From Eucalyptus grandis (Eukaryota; Streptophyta; Magnoliopsida; Myrtales; Myrtaceae): a stretch of DNA of 64,000 nt. Of this stretch, positions 36,395-46,990 are shown piece by piece. The notes below the pieces were generated by a model. That model did not search any database and was not told the DNA's origin. It was given only the letters and a program-made list of their open reading frames with translations. Position 1 is the first letter of the stretch, and every line of letters begins with the position of its first letter. Made by a program: the position numbers and the translations under genes. The stretch is from positions 16,133,561-16,197,560 of the forward strand of contig NC_052618.1 of assembly GCF_016545825.1 (NCBI RefSeq), read 5' to 3'.

Positions 36395-39319
36395 TGTTGA
36401 CATCTAAATTTTGACGATTTAGTTTATTTATTTATTGCATAGGAAATTATGGGTTAATTTTTATTAATTGCATAGCATATAGATTTAGATTGCATTTATT
36501 TTGTTTTTGCATTTTTTGCATTTATTGGCGGTGGCGGATGAGTTCAAATTAGATGGATCGAGGCTACAGCGAGCGGAGTTGGCGCCGTGTTTGTTTAATA
36601 ATTAAAAATTATCTCATGGGAATATAATATTTTACAATTTTTTCGAGATATGAATCTTTTTGGATAGGGTAGATGGGTAAAAAAATATTGCGATTTGGTT
36701 TTGAAAGATTTGGATTTAGAGAAAAATTTTATCTTAATCTCGAATCCTTATCAATAAGGATGAATTTTGTGAAAAAATATTGCGGATGTTGATTCGAGGA
36801 ATAATTTGAAAATCCAATTCCTTCCCTATAAAAGGCCATCCGCGTATGAGCGCAAGGGGCTTCTCTGGAAAAAAATTTCAGAAAAGAAAAGAAAAGAGAA
36901 GCTGCAGAAAGTACACAGGGGGCAGAGAAAAAGAACGTGAGAGAGAGAGAGAGGAGAAAGTAAAAAAGCAGAGGTGATTTAACTCCTACTGTTCATCATC
37001 TTCCCCACTTTCGCTGCCCCAATCGCCAGTTTCTCTTCACCCGCGCTGTGCTCACACCGCCGGTCTCCACCAGCCATCGTCGCGCCAACTCGACGACCCG
37101 TGAAGCTCCGCCGCGCCTGAGCCCCGCTCCGAGCAGCAACGCAGCCACGCCTTAGCCGGTGATTCGCCTACAGCCCGCACCGACCCACGACGGTCCGACA
37201 GTCGCCCCGCCGCACCTCCTCCGCGAGCAAACCGCGACGCCAGCAGGTCCCGAGCGGCCGCTGCACCGCCGCGTCCTGCAACCCTCTGCCATCCGATGCT
37301 GCGACTCGTCTGCAACCCGCGACCCAGCAGATCCCGAGCCGGTTCGCCGTACCCCCCGCGAAATTGCTGCTGCCTCGCCGATCCGCTCCACCAGACCGAC
37401 GAAGCCCACCGCGCCTCAACCGATTTCCGTCCCCGATCTGCCGCTCCGGAGCTGCTGCCCGACGCCGTTGCTCACCCTCTCGCCGGTGCCCGAACGCCGA
37501 TTGCTTCGCCCGTGCCGCCCCTGTCCCGCTTGACCTGTGACCAGTTGCTGTAGCTGCGTCCACCAGCCACCGAGTCCCTTCGCCGGAGCTCCAACCACCG
37601 TGACCTCCGTTGACGGTGACCCACCACCACAGCCACTGCCCTTGCCGGACTAATCAACCAGCTTCCCGATCCACTGCTTCAGTGACCAGCCTTGCACGAG
37701 CAAGCTTTGTGGGAAAATAAAAGAAAAAAGGAAAATTAGGTAGTTTATTTATTTATTTATCTTTTTTTTGAAGTCTTTATTATTTTTCCTTTATAGTTTT
37801 TTAGTAGACTTGTTCCTTAAACGTATGATTGATATTCTGACATGAAAAAGTCCCTCAAGCTAGGGATTGATAGTCCGATTTTCGCGCCCGAAATCCGACT
37901 CGCAATCAAAAAATCGACAATCAATCTGCCCGGGTCGATTCGCGATTTAATTTTAAAATTGGTCAACCCGATCTCATGCGCGAGATATGGTTCGCCAATT
38001 TTTGGATATCAATCTTATCTTATTTGATTTCTATCGTCAAGTTGGTTGAGTCAAATCTTATTTTCGTAAAATAAAAAATAAAAAAATCTTAATTAGGATT
38101 AGGTTTGTTGTTATCTTGCATATTTAAGATTGCAATCTTATTTCGAATTTTTAAATAAAAAATCCAAAAAAGAAAGTGCAATCATTTAGGTTGTTAGTTT
38201 TGCATGTTAGTTTTAATTTCGAATTTCTTAAAGAAAAACACAAAAAAAATCATTGTGCATATTAGATTAGAATTGCATGTTTCATTTTAAATTTAGATAA
38301 TTTTTATAGATAAATTGCATTTTAGATTTAGATAATGTCTTAGTTTAAATTAGGATTTAATATGACTTAATCCCTAGTTTAAATTAGATAAAATCTTAAT
38401 CTAGCTAGATCATTTCAAATTTCATAAAATTTGTCTTAGGATAAATTAGTTGCAATTTCTAGGATAGATTGCATTTTCAAAATAAAAAATGTCATTTGCA
38501 TGTCATTTAGTGATTATTGTTAGGTTCATTTCTAATTAGAAATTGCCCGTCATTAGATTAGGTCATTAGATTAATTTAGATTGCATATTTAAATGTTGCC
38601 TTTCTTTAATTTCGAATCTCATAGAAAATACAAAAAAAATTATTTAGAATAAATCATCTCATGCTTAGGATAGATTACATGCTTAGTTATGTCATATTGC
38701 TTAGGTCATATAACTAAGTCATGTTGCCATGTCATATCATTTCATGTTAAATTAGTGGCATGCATTGCATATTGCATGATTTTCATTAATTAAGTGAAAA
38801 CAAAACAAAAAAATTGCGTGTTAATTAGAAACCATATCTAGGGTTGTTGATGTGGATTTCAATTTAACATTGCGAGATGCTTTTCGTTGCTTTGAGGTAA
38901 GTCTGCATTATTTAATTACTTTCTTGGGTGTTAAATTAGTGGCTTGCGCACCTGGATGAACACCTTACATGTTAGTGAGATAGCTTAAAATCAATTCAAG
39001 CTGCACATGCCAAACATTTTCAAAATTAAAAGAATGGTACCGAAAGGGCATTAGAGAAATCTAGTGTAACCAAGTCCCTTGTACCCATAATCTCGGTTCG
39101 TAGAAGTAAAATAATTCTCCCATTATTTTACTTAGGTGTCTAATCGACCTACCATAAATTGATTAGTGGCGACTCCTAATTGAAAATCAATTGCATGTTT
39201 AAAACTTGAATCTAAGTTGCGAATTGGTATGGGCTTGGGAGAGCCCGAGTTAAGTCTAGGCTTAACAATCCATTAGCCAAACCCTAGGTGGTTCACACCC
39301 CGAAAAATTGGTCGCGACA
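36395..39319 (+). mobile_element. Solo LTR (2.9 kb) of a Tat-like gypsy element
   Basis: Starts TGTTGACATC and ends GGTCGCGACA, flanked on both sides by CCCAT. The ends and several internal phrases (aaaattggcgaac..tat.tc.cgc.tgagat; accgaaagggcattagagaaatctagtgtaac) are the reverse complement of those in the 21.4-kb LTRs, so it is the same superfamily on the opposite strand, more diverged. A TATA box at 36825-36835 is followed by a GC-rich leader (37000-37680). With no internal region and a perfect target duplication, this is a recombination-derived solo LTR. Confidence 0.9.
36825..36835 (+). promoter_or_regulatory. TATA box in solo LTR
   Basis: CCTATAAAAGG, upstream of the GC-rich leader; same relative position as in the other LTRs of this type. 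Confidence 0.6.
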
Positions 39320-39324
39320 CCCAT
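39320..39324. repeat. Target-site duplication CCCAT (right)
   Basis: Matches 36390-36394. Confidence 0.9.
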
Positions 39325-40490
39325 TCACCTTGGACTATAGAATTAGAAATGCGAAACAATACATGGTTTTGCTGTGGAAAGGGTAGCGGAGAATCACAGA
39401 GCATTAGTCCATTTGTCATGTTCACATCATAATTTTCAAATATCAAGGAAACTCCTATTGATATTATTCAATGAGAGTGCTTGGGAGATATTGTGATGAC
39501 GTATAGTTGTACAAAAATGCAATCACTAACATAAACTTAGCATGCAATTTAGTAGATCTTGTCAAAATGGACTTATGTTTAATGGGTGACTCATTGTAGT
39601 TAATTATGTTTAGAAAGTGGATAATAAATAGGTTTAAAATTTGACTTGTGTAATCTTAAGATTGATTTTGTAATGGTTTAGGTCCCAACACATCTTCATC
39701 TACAAGATTTGGATCAATGGGGTAAATTTTCTTCTCTTCTAATTCATTATTCTTATTTTGTTCTTTTCTTTACTTCATTTGTTTTATGCATAATCTATAT
39801 TATTCATCTTAATTTTAGGTCATTGGAAAGTCCTTCTAGAGCAATTTGATTTTGGTGAAAAGATTGAGAAGCCAATTCATTGCACAATGATTTTGTTATT
39901 TGTTACAAAACCAACGTTTCGTTGTTTTTCATCTTTAAATTTAATATATCTATATAATGGCATTAACTATTTTTTTAATAGGTGAAAATTTTTTTACTTG
40001 TAATTAAAGATGTTTGGGTTGTATTGGAATTTTGAAGGGTTTTTCAAGGATGACCTTGAGTCTTATGTGCACAAAATAATAAATTATCACTTTGATCACT
40101 TTCTTTTTACTTGTATTTTTTATTAGGACGATTCTCATTAATTTTTTTTTTGGAAAAGAAAAAATTAAAAAAAATAAAGGAGGAAACCAATTGATATTCT
40201 AACTATTTTTTTTTTGGAAAAGATAAAAATAAAAATAAAAATAAAAAAAAAGTAAAGGAGGGAAACCGATTGATAAAGTCATCTGGTTTTCCTCGGGAGT
40301 GTGTGGCCATTAGCTGACTGTTCCTCCGTCGTTGGACTGAGGGACGGTCAGCTAAGCCCTCCCTAAAATTTATATGATTTAATAAATGCAATCAAGTGAG
40401 CCTATGCTCATGCGCGCTCAAGAATGATTCTGATTTGGTACCAAAACTCGAACTCGGAAAGACATGAAATTCCTCTTTCGCCGTTTTCAA
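39325..40490. other. AT-rich spacer
   Basis: No gene seen. Long A/T runs near 40142-40250. Confidence 0.4.
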
Positions 40491-40505
40491 CTTATATCAC
40501 GAAAA
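40491..40505. repeat. LINE target-site duplication (left), 15 bp
   Basis: cttatatcacgaaaa, repeated exactly at 40958-40972 after the poly(A) tail. Confidence 0.9.
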
Positions 40506-40957
40506 TCGCAGAAGCCCTAGCTGTGCGGGCTGCACTTTGTGGGTTAAACAGCAGTAGGAAGAAAGAAACGCACGAAGCAACCCCCAAAGTGCAGCTGTAC
40601 TTTCCTCTGATATGCAAGTTCTTTTATCAATCAACAGATAGCTTACTGACAGTTAGATGCATTATAGGCTGGGATGAAACGCCATGGCCCCCAGGTCCAT
40701 CATTAAAGATTGCACTAACCTTCTGAGCCAGTTAAAAGGAGTTTTTATCTGGTTTGAGTCAATGGAATTTAATTAAACGGTCGACTAGGTTGCTAAAGCT
40801 CATCATGCCAGCTCTCTTCCGATGGATTGGGTTACACATCCCCCACATCCCCTTTGGTTAATATTATGTTCGGATCTCGAACTTTTTTGTAATTCAGCAT
40901 CTTCAGTTTAGCAATGAAAATTCACGTTTTTAGACCAAAAAAAAAAAAAAAAAAAAC
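40506..40957 (+). mobile_element. 5'-truncated LINE (L1-type) 3' end with poly(A) tail
   Basis: A 452-bp insertion between 15-bp direct repeats, ending in A20 (40937-40956). It encodes the end of the RNase H-like domain found at the C-terminus of many plant L1 ORF2 proteins: AEALAVRAALCGL near the start, and in another frame LLSQLKGVFIW, ESMEFN and AKAHHASSLP. Frame shifts and stops make it dead on arrival or since decayed. Truncation at the 5' end with a 3' poly(A) is the normal product of incomplete target-primed reverse transcription. Confidence 0.85.
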
Positions 40958-40972
40958 CTTATATCACGAAAA
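40958..40972. repeat. LINE target-site duplication (right), 15 bp
   Basis: Identical to 40491-40505. Confidence 0.9.
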
Positions 40973-41179
40973 CAAAATTCTTGAAGGAAAAGAGCACGTG
41001 ATGCCCGTTTGAATGTCTCGTACTTCCTCGGTCCCTACTCTTCTTACTGGTCCGGTCTCTCGCTTTTATTTGTCTATTGGTCGACGAATTCACTTCGCGT
41101 GACCGCTTTGTATAGATTCTTAGAAATTTTCACTTTTTTTCTTTTGTCCTTTTTGCAAATACCCTTCATTTTTTTCAAT

Positions 41180-41560
41180 ATTTATACGGGGTTAATTACG
41201 GTTTTAGTTCTCTAAGGTGTAATATATTTACAATTTCATCTTCTAACATTTATTTTGTACTATCGGGGAAATGACGGTTTGGTCATTTAAGTATTGTTTT
41301 GCTCATTCAAGTCCTCTAACGGGAAACTTGTCCATAAGATCCTCAATTTATTATATGATCGGTGTTAACTAGATGGTCATGTTAGATATTTCCAATCAAA
41401 ATTTATTTGGAAGGCTACATTAGTAATTCGTCAAAAAGTTTAGCACTAAATTTGTATCCTCAAAAAGTTTAGGACTAAATTGGTATAATTAAAATGTTTA
41501 AGACTGAATTGGCTATTGAAAAATAAATTTAGGATCTTTTGAACAATTTTCCTCACCTCT
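41180..41560. mobile_element. Diverged member of the inverted-repeat element family
   Basis: Right-arm phrases aaaaagtttaggactaaattgg, aaaatgtttaagactgaattgg and ttaggatcttttgaacaatttt match the arms of the 1545-2203 element. The left side (cggggaaatgacggtttggtcattt) is less clear, and there is no GC-rich core. Confidence 0.4.
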
Positions 41561-42100
41561 AACATTCTTGATTTCTATAATTTAACACTTTATTTATCTG
41601 TTGTAACTAAAATTATCAAATTAAGGTTTCTTTCTCCTTTTTCTCTTCTCTTAATTCGTTTATCGCTAATTTGGCACTCGTTTGGTGTTTCGTTAGCACC
41701 GAGTGACAATTTTTGTTATAATGACGATTCGGTGAGAACAATCAATCTAGAGGATTTAATTGCACAAACTGAGAAAGTTAGAAAAATCGATTGCACAGAA
41801 TAAGACTAACAATTTACTGAATCACACAAATCAATAAAGCCGGAAGACTTGATCGAAATGAATAAACGTTGGGAGGCCAAATCGCACAAACGCACCGAAA
41901 GATGGAAGACTAAAACAAGTACCTAACCCCTATATATGCACACGTCGACCCCAAGGTGGAATTCTCAACACGACCTTTCCAAAACAGCGAGTTCATATAC
42001 TCGCCAGCTCGTTTGAATCACCTAACCCTTGCATTACTATAGCTTCCAAACGTGAATGTGTGAGTCAGTTTTCATTATCTTATCTTGCGCTCAACCCAAT
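41561..42100. other. Region upstream of the laccase relic
   Basis: AT-rich, no gene recognised; probably distal promoter of the laccase. Confidence 0.35.
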
Positions 42101-42112
42101 GATCTAAACTGA

Positions 42113-42132
42113 CACCTACTGTTACACCTACC
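42113..42132 (+). promoter_or_regulatory. AC elements upstream of the laccase relic
   Basis: ACCTACC at 42126-42132, with a near copy ACCTACT at 42113-42119. AC elements bind R2R3-MYB regulators of lignin and secondary-wall genes, including some laccases. They lie about 120 bp before the TATA-like run. Confidence 0.5.
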
Positions 42133-42251
42133 ATTGGTGGGAAAACAATCTTCCACGCTTGTCGTCCACGAGCAACAGCGTCTCCCTCCATCAGGAGGGC
42201 GTAAAGAATTGGTGACGGGACAATCGCAAGAAAGTTGGATGAGCGTTGCGT

Positions 42252-42264
42252 GTATATATATATA
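42252..42264 (+). promoter_or_regulatory. TATA-like TA run before the laccase relic
   Basis: gtatatatatatatg about 70-80 bp upstream of the laccase start codon. Confidence 0.45.
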
Positions 42265-42333
42265 TGTCCCACACAGATGGGAAGGTAAATCCCAGCAAAA
42301 TCTCTCTTTCTCTTCGTTTGCTTCGTTTGGGAA

Positions 42334-42429
42334 ATGGGGTCCAAGGACATGGGGATTTTGCTTACATTTGTACTGATGGCGATGTGCTTTTCCTCTGTCC
42401 GACCGGAGGCTCAATACCTCGACTTCGTC
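42334..42429 (+). pseudogene. Laccase relic exon 1
   Basis: 32 codons, signal peptide-like (hydrophobic LLTFVLMAMCFSS), ending YLDFV before donor GTGAGT; phase 0. Confidence 0.85.
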
Positions 42430-42589
42430 GTGAGTGAATAATGATGCACGCATGCATTTCTGAAGTTCTTCTCATGCTTTTCATTTCCTCTTTTTCATTC
42501 ATATCACGAAGGAAATAGTTTTTAAGTGCTGGGATTATAGTTTGAGTATATATGCGTGTGTAATCGGTGGTTCTTTGATAAATTTTAAG

Positions 42590-42741
42590 GTGGAAGAGAA
42601 GGTGTTCACGAGGCTGTGCAGCTCCAAGAGCATATTGGTTGTGAACGGGAGTTTTCCGGGGCCAGTGATCAAGGTTCACAAGGGTGACACCGTCTACGTC
42701 AATGTTCACAACCGTGGAACCTCCGGCCTCACTATGCATCG
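42590..42741 (+). pseudogene. Laccase relic exon 2
   Basis: Acceptor TTTTAAG; encodes [13 protein letters not shown] to the first copper motif. The donor GTTCTC is weak and lies at the edge of a CT run (42742-42776). Confidence 0.85.
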
Positions 42742-42778
<37 letters not shown>

Positions 42779-42779
<1 letters not shown>

Positions 42780-42809
42780 AGCCAAAGGTGAGAGGTTGCA
42801 CTCGCTAGC
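42779..42809. mobile_element. Left piece of the inverted-repeat element split by the copia insertion
   Basis: A short GC-rich piece ending cactcgctagc that continues, across the copia element and its CTAGC duplication, into ccataggcgagggtcacc at 50090. The left arm of the element is missing, and the piece begins right after the CT run. Confidence 0.5.
42805..42809. repeat. Target-site duplication CTAGC (left)
   Basis: Identical to 50085-50089. Confidence 0.9.
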
Positions 42810-43243
42810 TGAAGGCTTTATTTGATTTGGGCTTAAGGCCCATCCGCCAAAGTTGGGCCCAGAAAGCCCGATCCACGGGAATAAGGCCCGTGGAAAGAGG
42901 GAGGTATAAAAGGGAGGAGAGAGAGAGAGAGAAGAGGTTGGTTGAAATCAGAATTCACGTCGTCTCTCTCCCGCGCGTATTCTCTCTCAAAAGACAAAAG
43001 AAAAGACAGTAAGCATACGGCTTGTTCTTCCTCCCTTCAAGGCTTCACCGGATCGAATTGCTCAATTTTCTCTTCCTCCATCAACGTCGGTATTTAATCT
43101 GTGGCTAAAAGGTACGCTCGAATCCGTGGTGTGCTTTAGGATCGGTGATGCGTGTTCGTTTTCCCGGGCTTCGTCTTCCGCATTGATTTAGGGGTTCGAT
43201 TTAGTGTCGAATCCGGTATTTCGGGGATCAGTCATTCCCAACA
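42810..43243 (+). repeat. 5' LTR of copia element
   Basis: 434 bp, TGAAGGC...CCCAACA. TATAAAA at 42905-42911 is followed by a GA run and an R region. It differs from the 3' LTR at about nine places, most of them one-base length changes in homopolymers. Confidence 0.92.
42905..42911 (+). promoter_or_regulatory. TATA box of copia 5' LTR
   Basis: TATAAAA, in the context ggaggTATAAAAgggagg; the same word occurs in the 3' LTR at 49748-49754. Confidence 0.75.
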
Positions 43244-43244
43244 T

Positions 43245-43256
43245 TGGTATCAGAGC
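43245..43256 (+). promoter_or_regulatory. Primer-binding site (tRNA-iMet) of copia element
   Basis: TGGTATCAGAGC, one base after the LTR end; the standard site in plant copia elements. Confidence 0.92.
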
Positions 43257-43429
43257 CCTAGTTCACGTTTTTCCCGATCAATTCTGATGTTTTTGATTGA
43301 TTTTTCGCGAAATCTCTTCGGCCGTACGGAACCGGGCAAAAACCCCGACACCCGAGCGCTTTTCGGCCATTTTTCCGAGATTTCGTAAGTCAAAATAAAA
43401 TTGTGATTGCATAGGAAGATGCACGACGT

Positions 43430-43875
43430 CGAGACGAGTCCGGCGATGTGTCGACCACCGCCTGGAGCCGCCGCACGCACCCACACGTGTGGCCGGAAGG
43501 CGCTACGCGTGGGCGCGCGCGCCGCCGGCGCTGGCCAGCGCGTGCGGCCACGCGCCCGGGTCGCGAACCGGCGCGTGCATGCCGCCCGGCGGGCGGCGCA
43601 CGCGCCGGTCCGCGGACCGACGGCGCGTGCGCGTCACTTGATGGCGTCACCGTGGCGTCATCCAACGGTCGGTAACCGTTCGGATGGCGTCACCGATGAC
43701 GTCATCGCGGCGTCTTTCGCCGGACGGCACCGGCCGCGACCCGACACCAGGAGACCAAGGCACATGGCGGCACGTGCGGATGGCGTCTCGCGTGGCGTCA
43801 TCCCCCCGCGCTGCAGCGGCACGTGCGTCGGTCCGCGCGAGCGGTCCGTCCGGCCCGTCCGGTCCGACCGGTCCG
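43430..43875 (+). other. Very GC-rich leader segment of the copia element
   Basis: Strongly CpG-rich island-like stretch in an AT-rich surround, built of ggcgtcacc/gacgtcatc and gcgcgc words. Frames on both strands here are composition artefacts. It contains the palindrome cGATGACGTCATCg at 43694-43707 (core TGACGTCA), a strong bZIP-type site. Confidence 0.65.
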
Positions 43876-43882
43876 ATGACCG

Positions 43883-43948
43883 TTGACCTCTGTTGACCAT
43901 CGTTGACCGACGACCGTTGACCGTTGACTTTGACCGTTGACCGTTGAC
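43883..43948 (+). promoter_or_regulatory. Cluster of eight W-box cores (TTGAC)
   Basis: TTGACC or TTGACT starts at 43883, 43893, 43903, 43917, 43924, 43930, 43937 and 43944. TTGAC(C/T) is the WRKY-factor site. The cluster arises from tandem cgttgacc units and is followed by a poly(A) run (43950-43972). Confidence 0.6.
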
Positions 43949-44062
43949 CCAAAAAAAAAAAAAAAAAAAAAAAGGAGAGAAAAGAATATGTTTCTTTTTT
44001 CAATTAAGTTTATATGGATTATAATGTGATCCCTTATTTGTTCTGCATTTGTTGCAGGAACA

Positions 44063-44406
44063 ATGCCTCCCCGAGGTTGCGCACACCTATTCGCGCGATT
44101 CTGGGATGAACAAAATTATAAGGTTTGTCTAAGTTGATAGGCGGGCGTGATCATCGATGGGAGAGGTGACTTAATTGATCATGTCCTTGAAGTCAACGGG
44201 AAAATTCAACAGGTCGTATGGAATGGTCGTCCTATGTCACAAGTCGAGAGATGGTGCGATTTTTCATAAACACTCTTCCACACGAATGGCAAGATGTGTT
44301 GAATCGCATATGGGATGTCAACGGAGCTGCTTCCTATAAGAAAATTGTGATGGATTTTGTAAATGAATATTATTGTATTGTTTCAAGGAAAAGATCAAGA
44401 AATTGA
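44063..44406 (+). pseudogene. copia gag N-terminal remnant
   Basis: Starts MPPRG after the possible acceptor; broken early. The later frame 44218-44406 has gag-like FFINTLPHEWQD. No single frame spans the domain. Confidence 0.5.
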
Positions 44407-44770
44407 ACAAAAGAGGATCTTTCCCAGTTCGTGTCTTTGACTTGGTGTTAGTTGTATTGGCTGATATGTGTTAAGTGTGATTTGTGGACATATTATGTAA
44501 TGATTACTACCTAATTGTGTTAATTGAAAGCATTATTATTTTTTATTGGATGTTCTATTATATATTGCTTTCTGTTACTGTTGGTTGCTGTGGGTAGTAG
44601 TAGAAGTTTTTGTAACTTCATAGAATGTATTTGCATAAGACAATTATATTAATAATAATTTTGAGTTAGGACTTTGGAGGATGATTGGAAACACAGTGAC
44701 CTTTTGATTCTGAAGCCTTACTTGAAATTATTCATTAATATGATGGGTCTGTGCAAATAGGGATGCATAA

Positions 44771-45382
44771 ATGATAGGCATTAATTATTCGTGCATGTAT
44801 GTCGATGTGTTGGTGATGGTTTCGGCAACTAAGAATGTGATTGCTGATATGAACGGCAACAATTGTGAAATATTGAATATGAAGATTCAATATGTGCTGG
44901 AAAAGCGAGAAGCACTAGAAGCTCTTGACCAAATTATGGAAGATCTTGAGGGTGCCGTGCGCCACCTTGAGCTAGTAAAGGACCGCCTAACGGCATTTGA
45001 GCCGAAAATAAATATTGGCAATGTTGGTTCTAGCTCAGAAAGGGCTTTGAGCTCTAAGCGCAAGCGTATTGATTCGTTCAATATATGGGCATGCAAAGGA
45101 TCAAGTCCTTATTGCAAGAAATTAAGGGTTAACCAACACAAGAGAGGAAAACATCCTCAAGTAAAGAAAATGTCAATGGTGAGGTGTTACAATTGTGACA
45201 AGAGAGGTCACTATGCTTGCGACTGTCGTGAGCCAAAGAAAGTATACACCTCTAGTACATTTGAGAACTTTGCTTATGTGTCAAGTTCTGCTTTATTGGC
45301 TGAATCCAATCCTTTGTGGACTATAGATTCAGATGTAACAGACCATATAGCGAAGGATAGAGAATTCTTCGTGAAATTTTGA
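44771..45382 (+). pseudogene. copia gag C-terminus with zinc knuckle and protease start
   Basis: A 203-codon frame with a coiled stretch, then a CX2CX4HX4C knuckle (CYNCDKRGH....C) that binds RNA, then the protease motif region IDSDVTDHI. The active-site Gly of the usual D-S-G is replaced by Asp, which should abolish the protease. Confidence 0.8.
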
Positions 45383-45460
45383 CGAGTACCAACTGGACCT
45401 AAGTGCATCTATGTAGAAAATAACTCCAGAGATGAAGTTAAATTAATTGGCACCGGCCAA

Positions 45461-45857
45461 TTGAACATGCGTGGTGGACGCAACTTGTTCATACATGAAG
45501 ATCTATATGCTCCGGAAATTCGTCGAAATTTAGTGTCTGTTTTGATGTTGGTCAAGCTTGGTTTTTATATGAACTTCCATAATAGAGGTGTAGATTTGTA
45601 TTTGGATACGAACTACTATAGTTGTGGTCACTTTCTGGATGGTTTTATTGTATTAGACGTTGACTGTGGCGATGTCAATAATTGTTATTCCCTTGTTTCA
45701 CGTCTTCTCTACTTCACATGATAATGATGTGAATGTTTGTTTCACGTCTTCTACTTCATATGATAAAGATGTGAATATGTGGCATGCTAGACTTGGTTAT
45801 ATGGGCCAGCTATATATGAAAAGACTAGCCAAAAGAGGGCTTGTTGGGCAATATTGA
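45461..45857 (+). pseudogene. copia pre-integrase region
   Basis: Fragments with the GAG-pre-integrase signature WHARLGYMG near 45780, split over two frames with a stop inside. A duplicated short phrase (tcacgtcttct.cttca, 45698 and 45740) lies at the break. Confidence 0.7.
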
Positions 45858-46217
45858 AAAGTTGATTTGTCCATATGTGAGCATTGCCTAGAAGGGAAAA
45901 CGACAAGAAAACCATTTGGAAAAGATAAAAGAGCTGAATTTCCTCTGCATTTAATTTATTCTAATGTCGTGGTTCAATGAATGTGAGAGGAAGGCAAGGG
46001 GCTGTTTGTTTCATCACTTTTATAGATGATTCTACTTGATTCGGATATATCTATTTGATTTATCATAAATCTGAAGCATAAGTTGTTTCAGAAGGTTTAT
46101 GAACCTGGCAGAAAATCAATTAGACAAGAAAATAAAAGTATTTAGATCCGATCGAGGTTGAGAATATTTATCTGATGAGTTCAGAAAATAATGTGATGAA
46201 AAGGAATAGAAATACAG

Positions 46218-46814
46218 TTGTCTATTTCATATACTCCTCAACAAAATGGTGTTGCAGAGAGAAGAAACAGAACCCTACTAGAAATGGTTAGGTCTATGAT
46301 GGCGCATGCTAACTTACATATCACTTTTTGGAGTGATGCGTTGTTAACTGTTGCCTATATACTTAACCGAGTGCCTTCCAAATCAGTTACCTTTACTCCA
46401 TATGAGTTATGGACAGGTAGAAAACCGGACTTGAGTTTTCTTAAGCCATGGGGTTGTGCTGCCTATACACATGAGTCCTCTCACAAGTTTGGGAAATTGG
46501 GTCCCAGAGGAAAGAAAAGTATTTTCATAAGATACTCGGAACACTTGAAAGGGTATGTGTTCATTGGTGAGCAGGAAAGTGGGAGTATAACTGAATTTGA
46601 ATCACGAGATATCACATTCTTAGAGGATGAATTTCCTAAGAAGGGCGAAATAGGGGAAGATTGTTCCCTATTTGAAACCTTGGATCAAGATAATGACCTT
46701 AGTGGACTTCGTCCAAGTGGGAGTAATATGAGAAGTGATGAATTGAATTCAACTCATTCTCAATTGCAACCACTTGATGAGACGACATCATTACCTAATC
46801 AAGTGGGAGCATAA
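46218..46814 (+). pseudogene. copia integrase, C-terminal part of the core
   Basis: A 198-codon frame with YTPQQNGVAERRNRTLLE (the Glu of the D,D-35-E triad), then YELWTGRKPDLSFL and GCAAY, typical of copia integrase. The first two Asp of the core lie in the broken stretch 45860-46215. Confidence 0.85.
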
Positions 46815-46990
46815 TGGGAAATGATGTGCAAAGTGTACAATCTCCCATTAGGCGAACAAGTTGCTAAAGTATTCCCGTCGACGTTTTGGCATTGAAGGGA
46901 AACTTTTATGGTTGCTCCACAAGATGAGGATGAGCCAAGAAATATTAATGATGCTCGAATTGCCCTAGTAAGGAAAAATGGATCAATGCA

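Larger units (their letters stand above)
43385..44057 (+). other. Possible leader intron of the copia element
   Basis: Donor c|GTAAGT at 43385 and acceptor atttgTTGCAG ending 44057 bracket the GC-rich leader. The next ATG (44063) opens a gag-like frame that soon meets stops. A 673-bp intron is an inference from splice-site quality. Confidence 0.4.

Noticed and set aside
37052..37657. Pro/Arg-rich frames up to 131 codons on both strands
   Set aside because: GC-rich block of a solo LTR; frames overlap on both strands, as expected from composition.
43390..44003. 159-codon plus frame and 118-codon minus frame in the copia leader
   Set aside because: Extreme GC composition gives few stop codons; no domain; location is the untranslated leader of the element.
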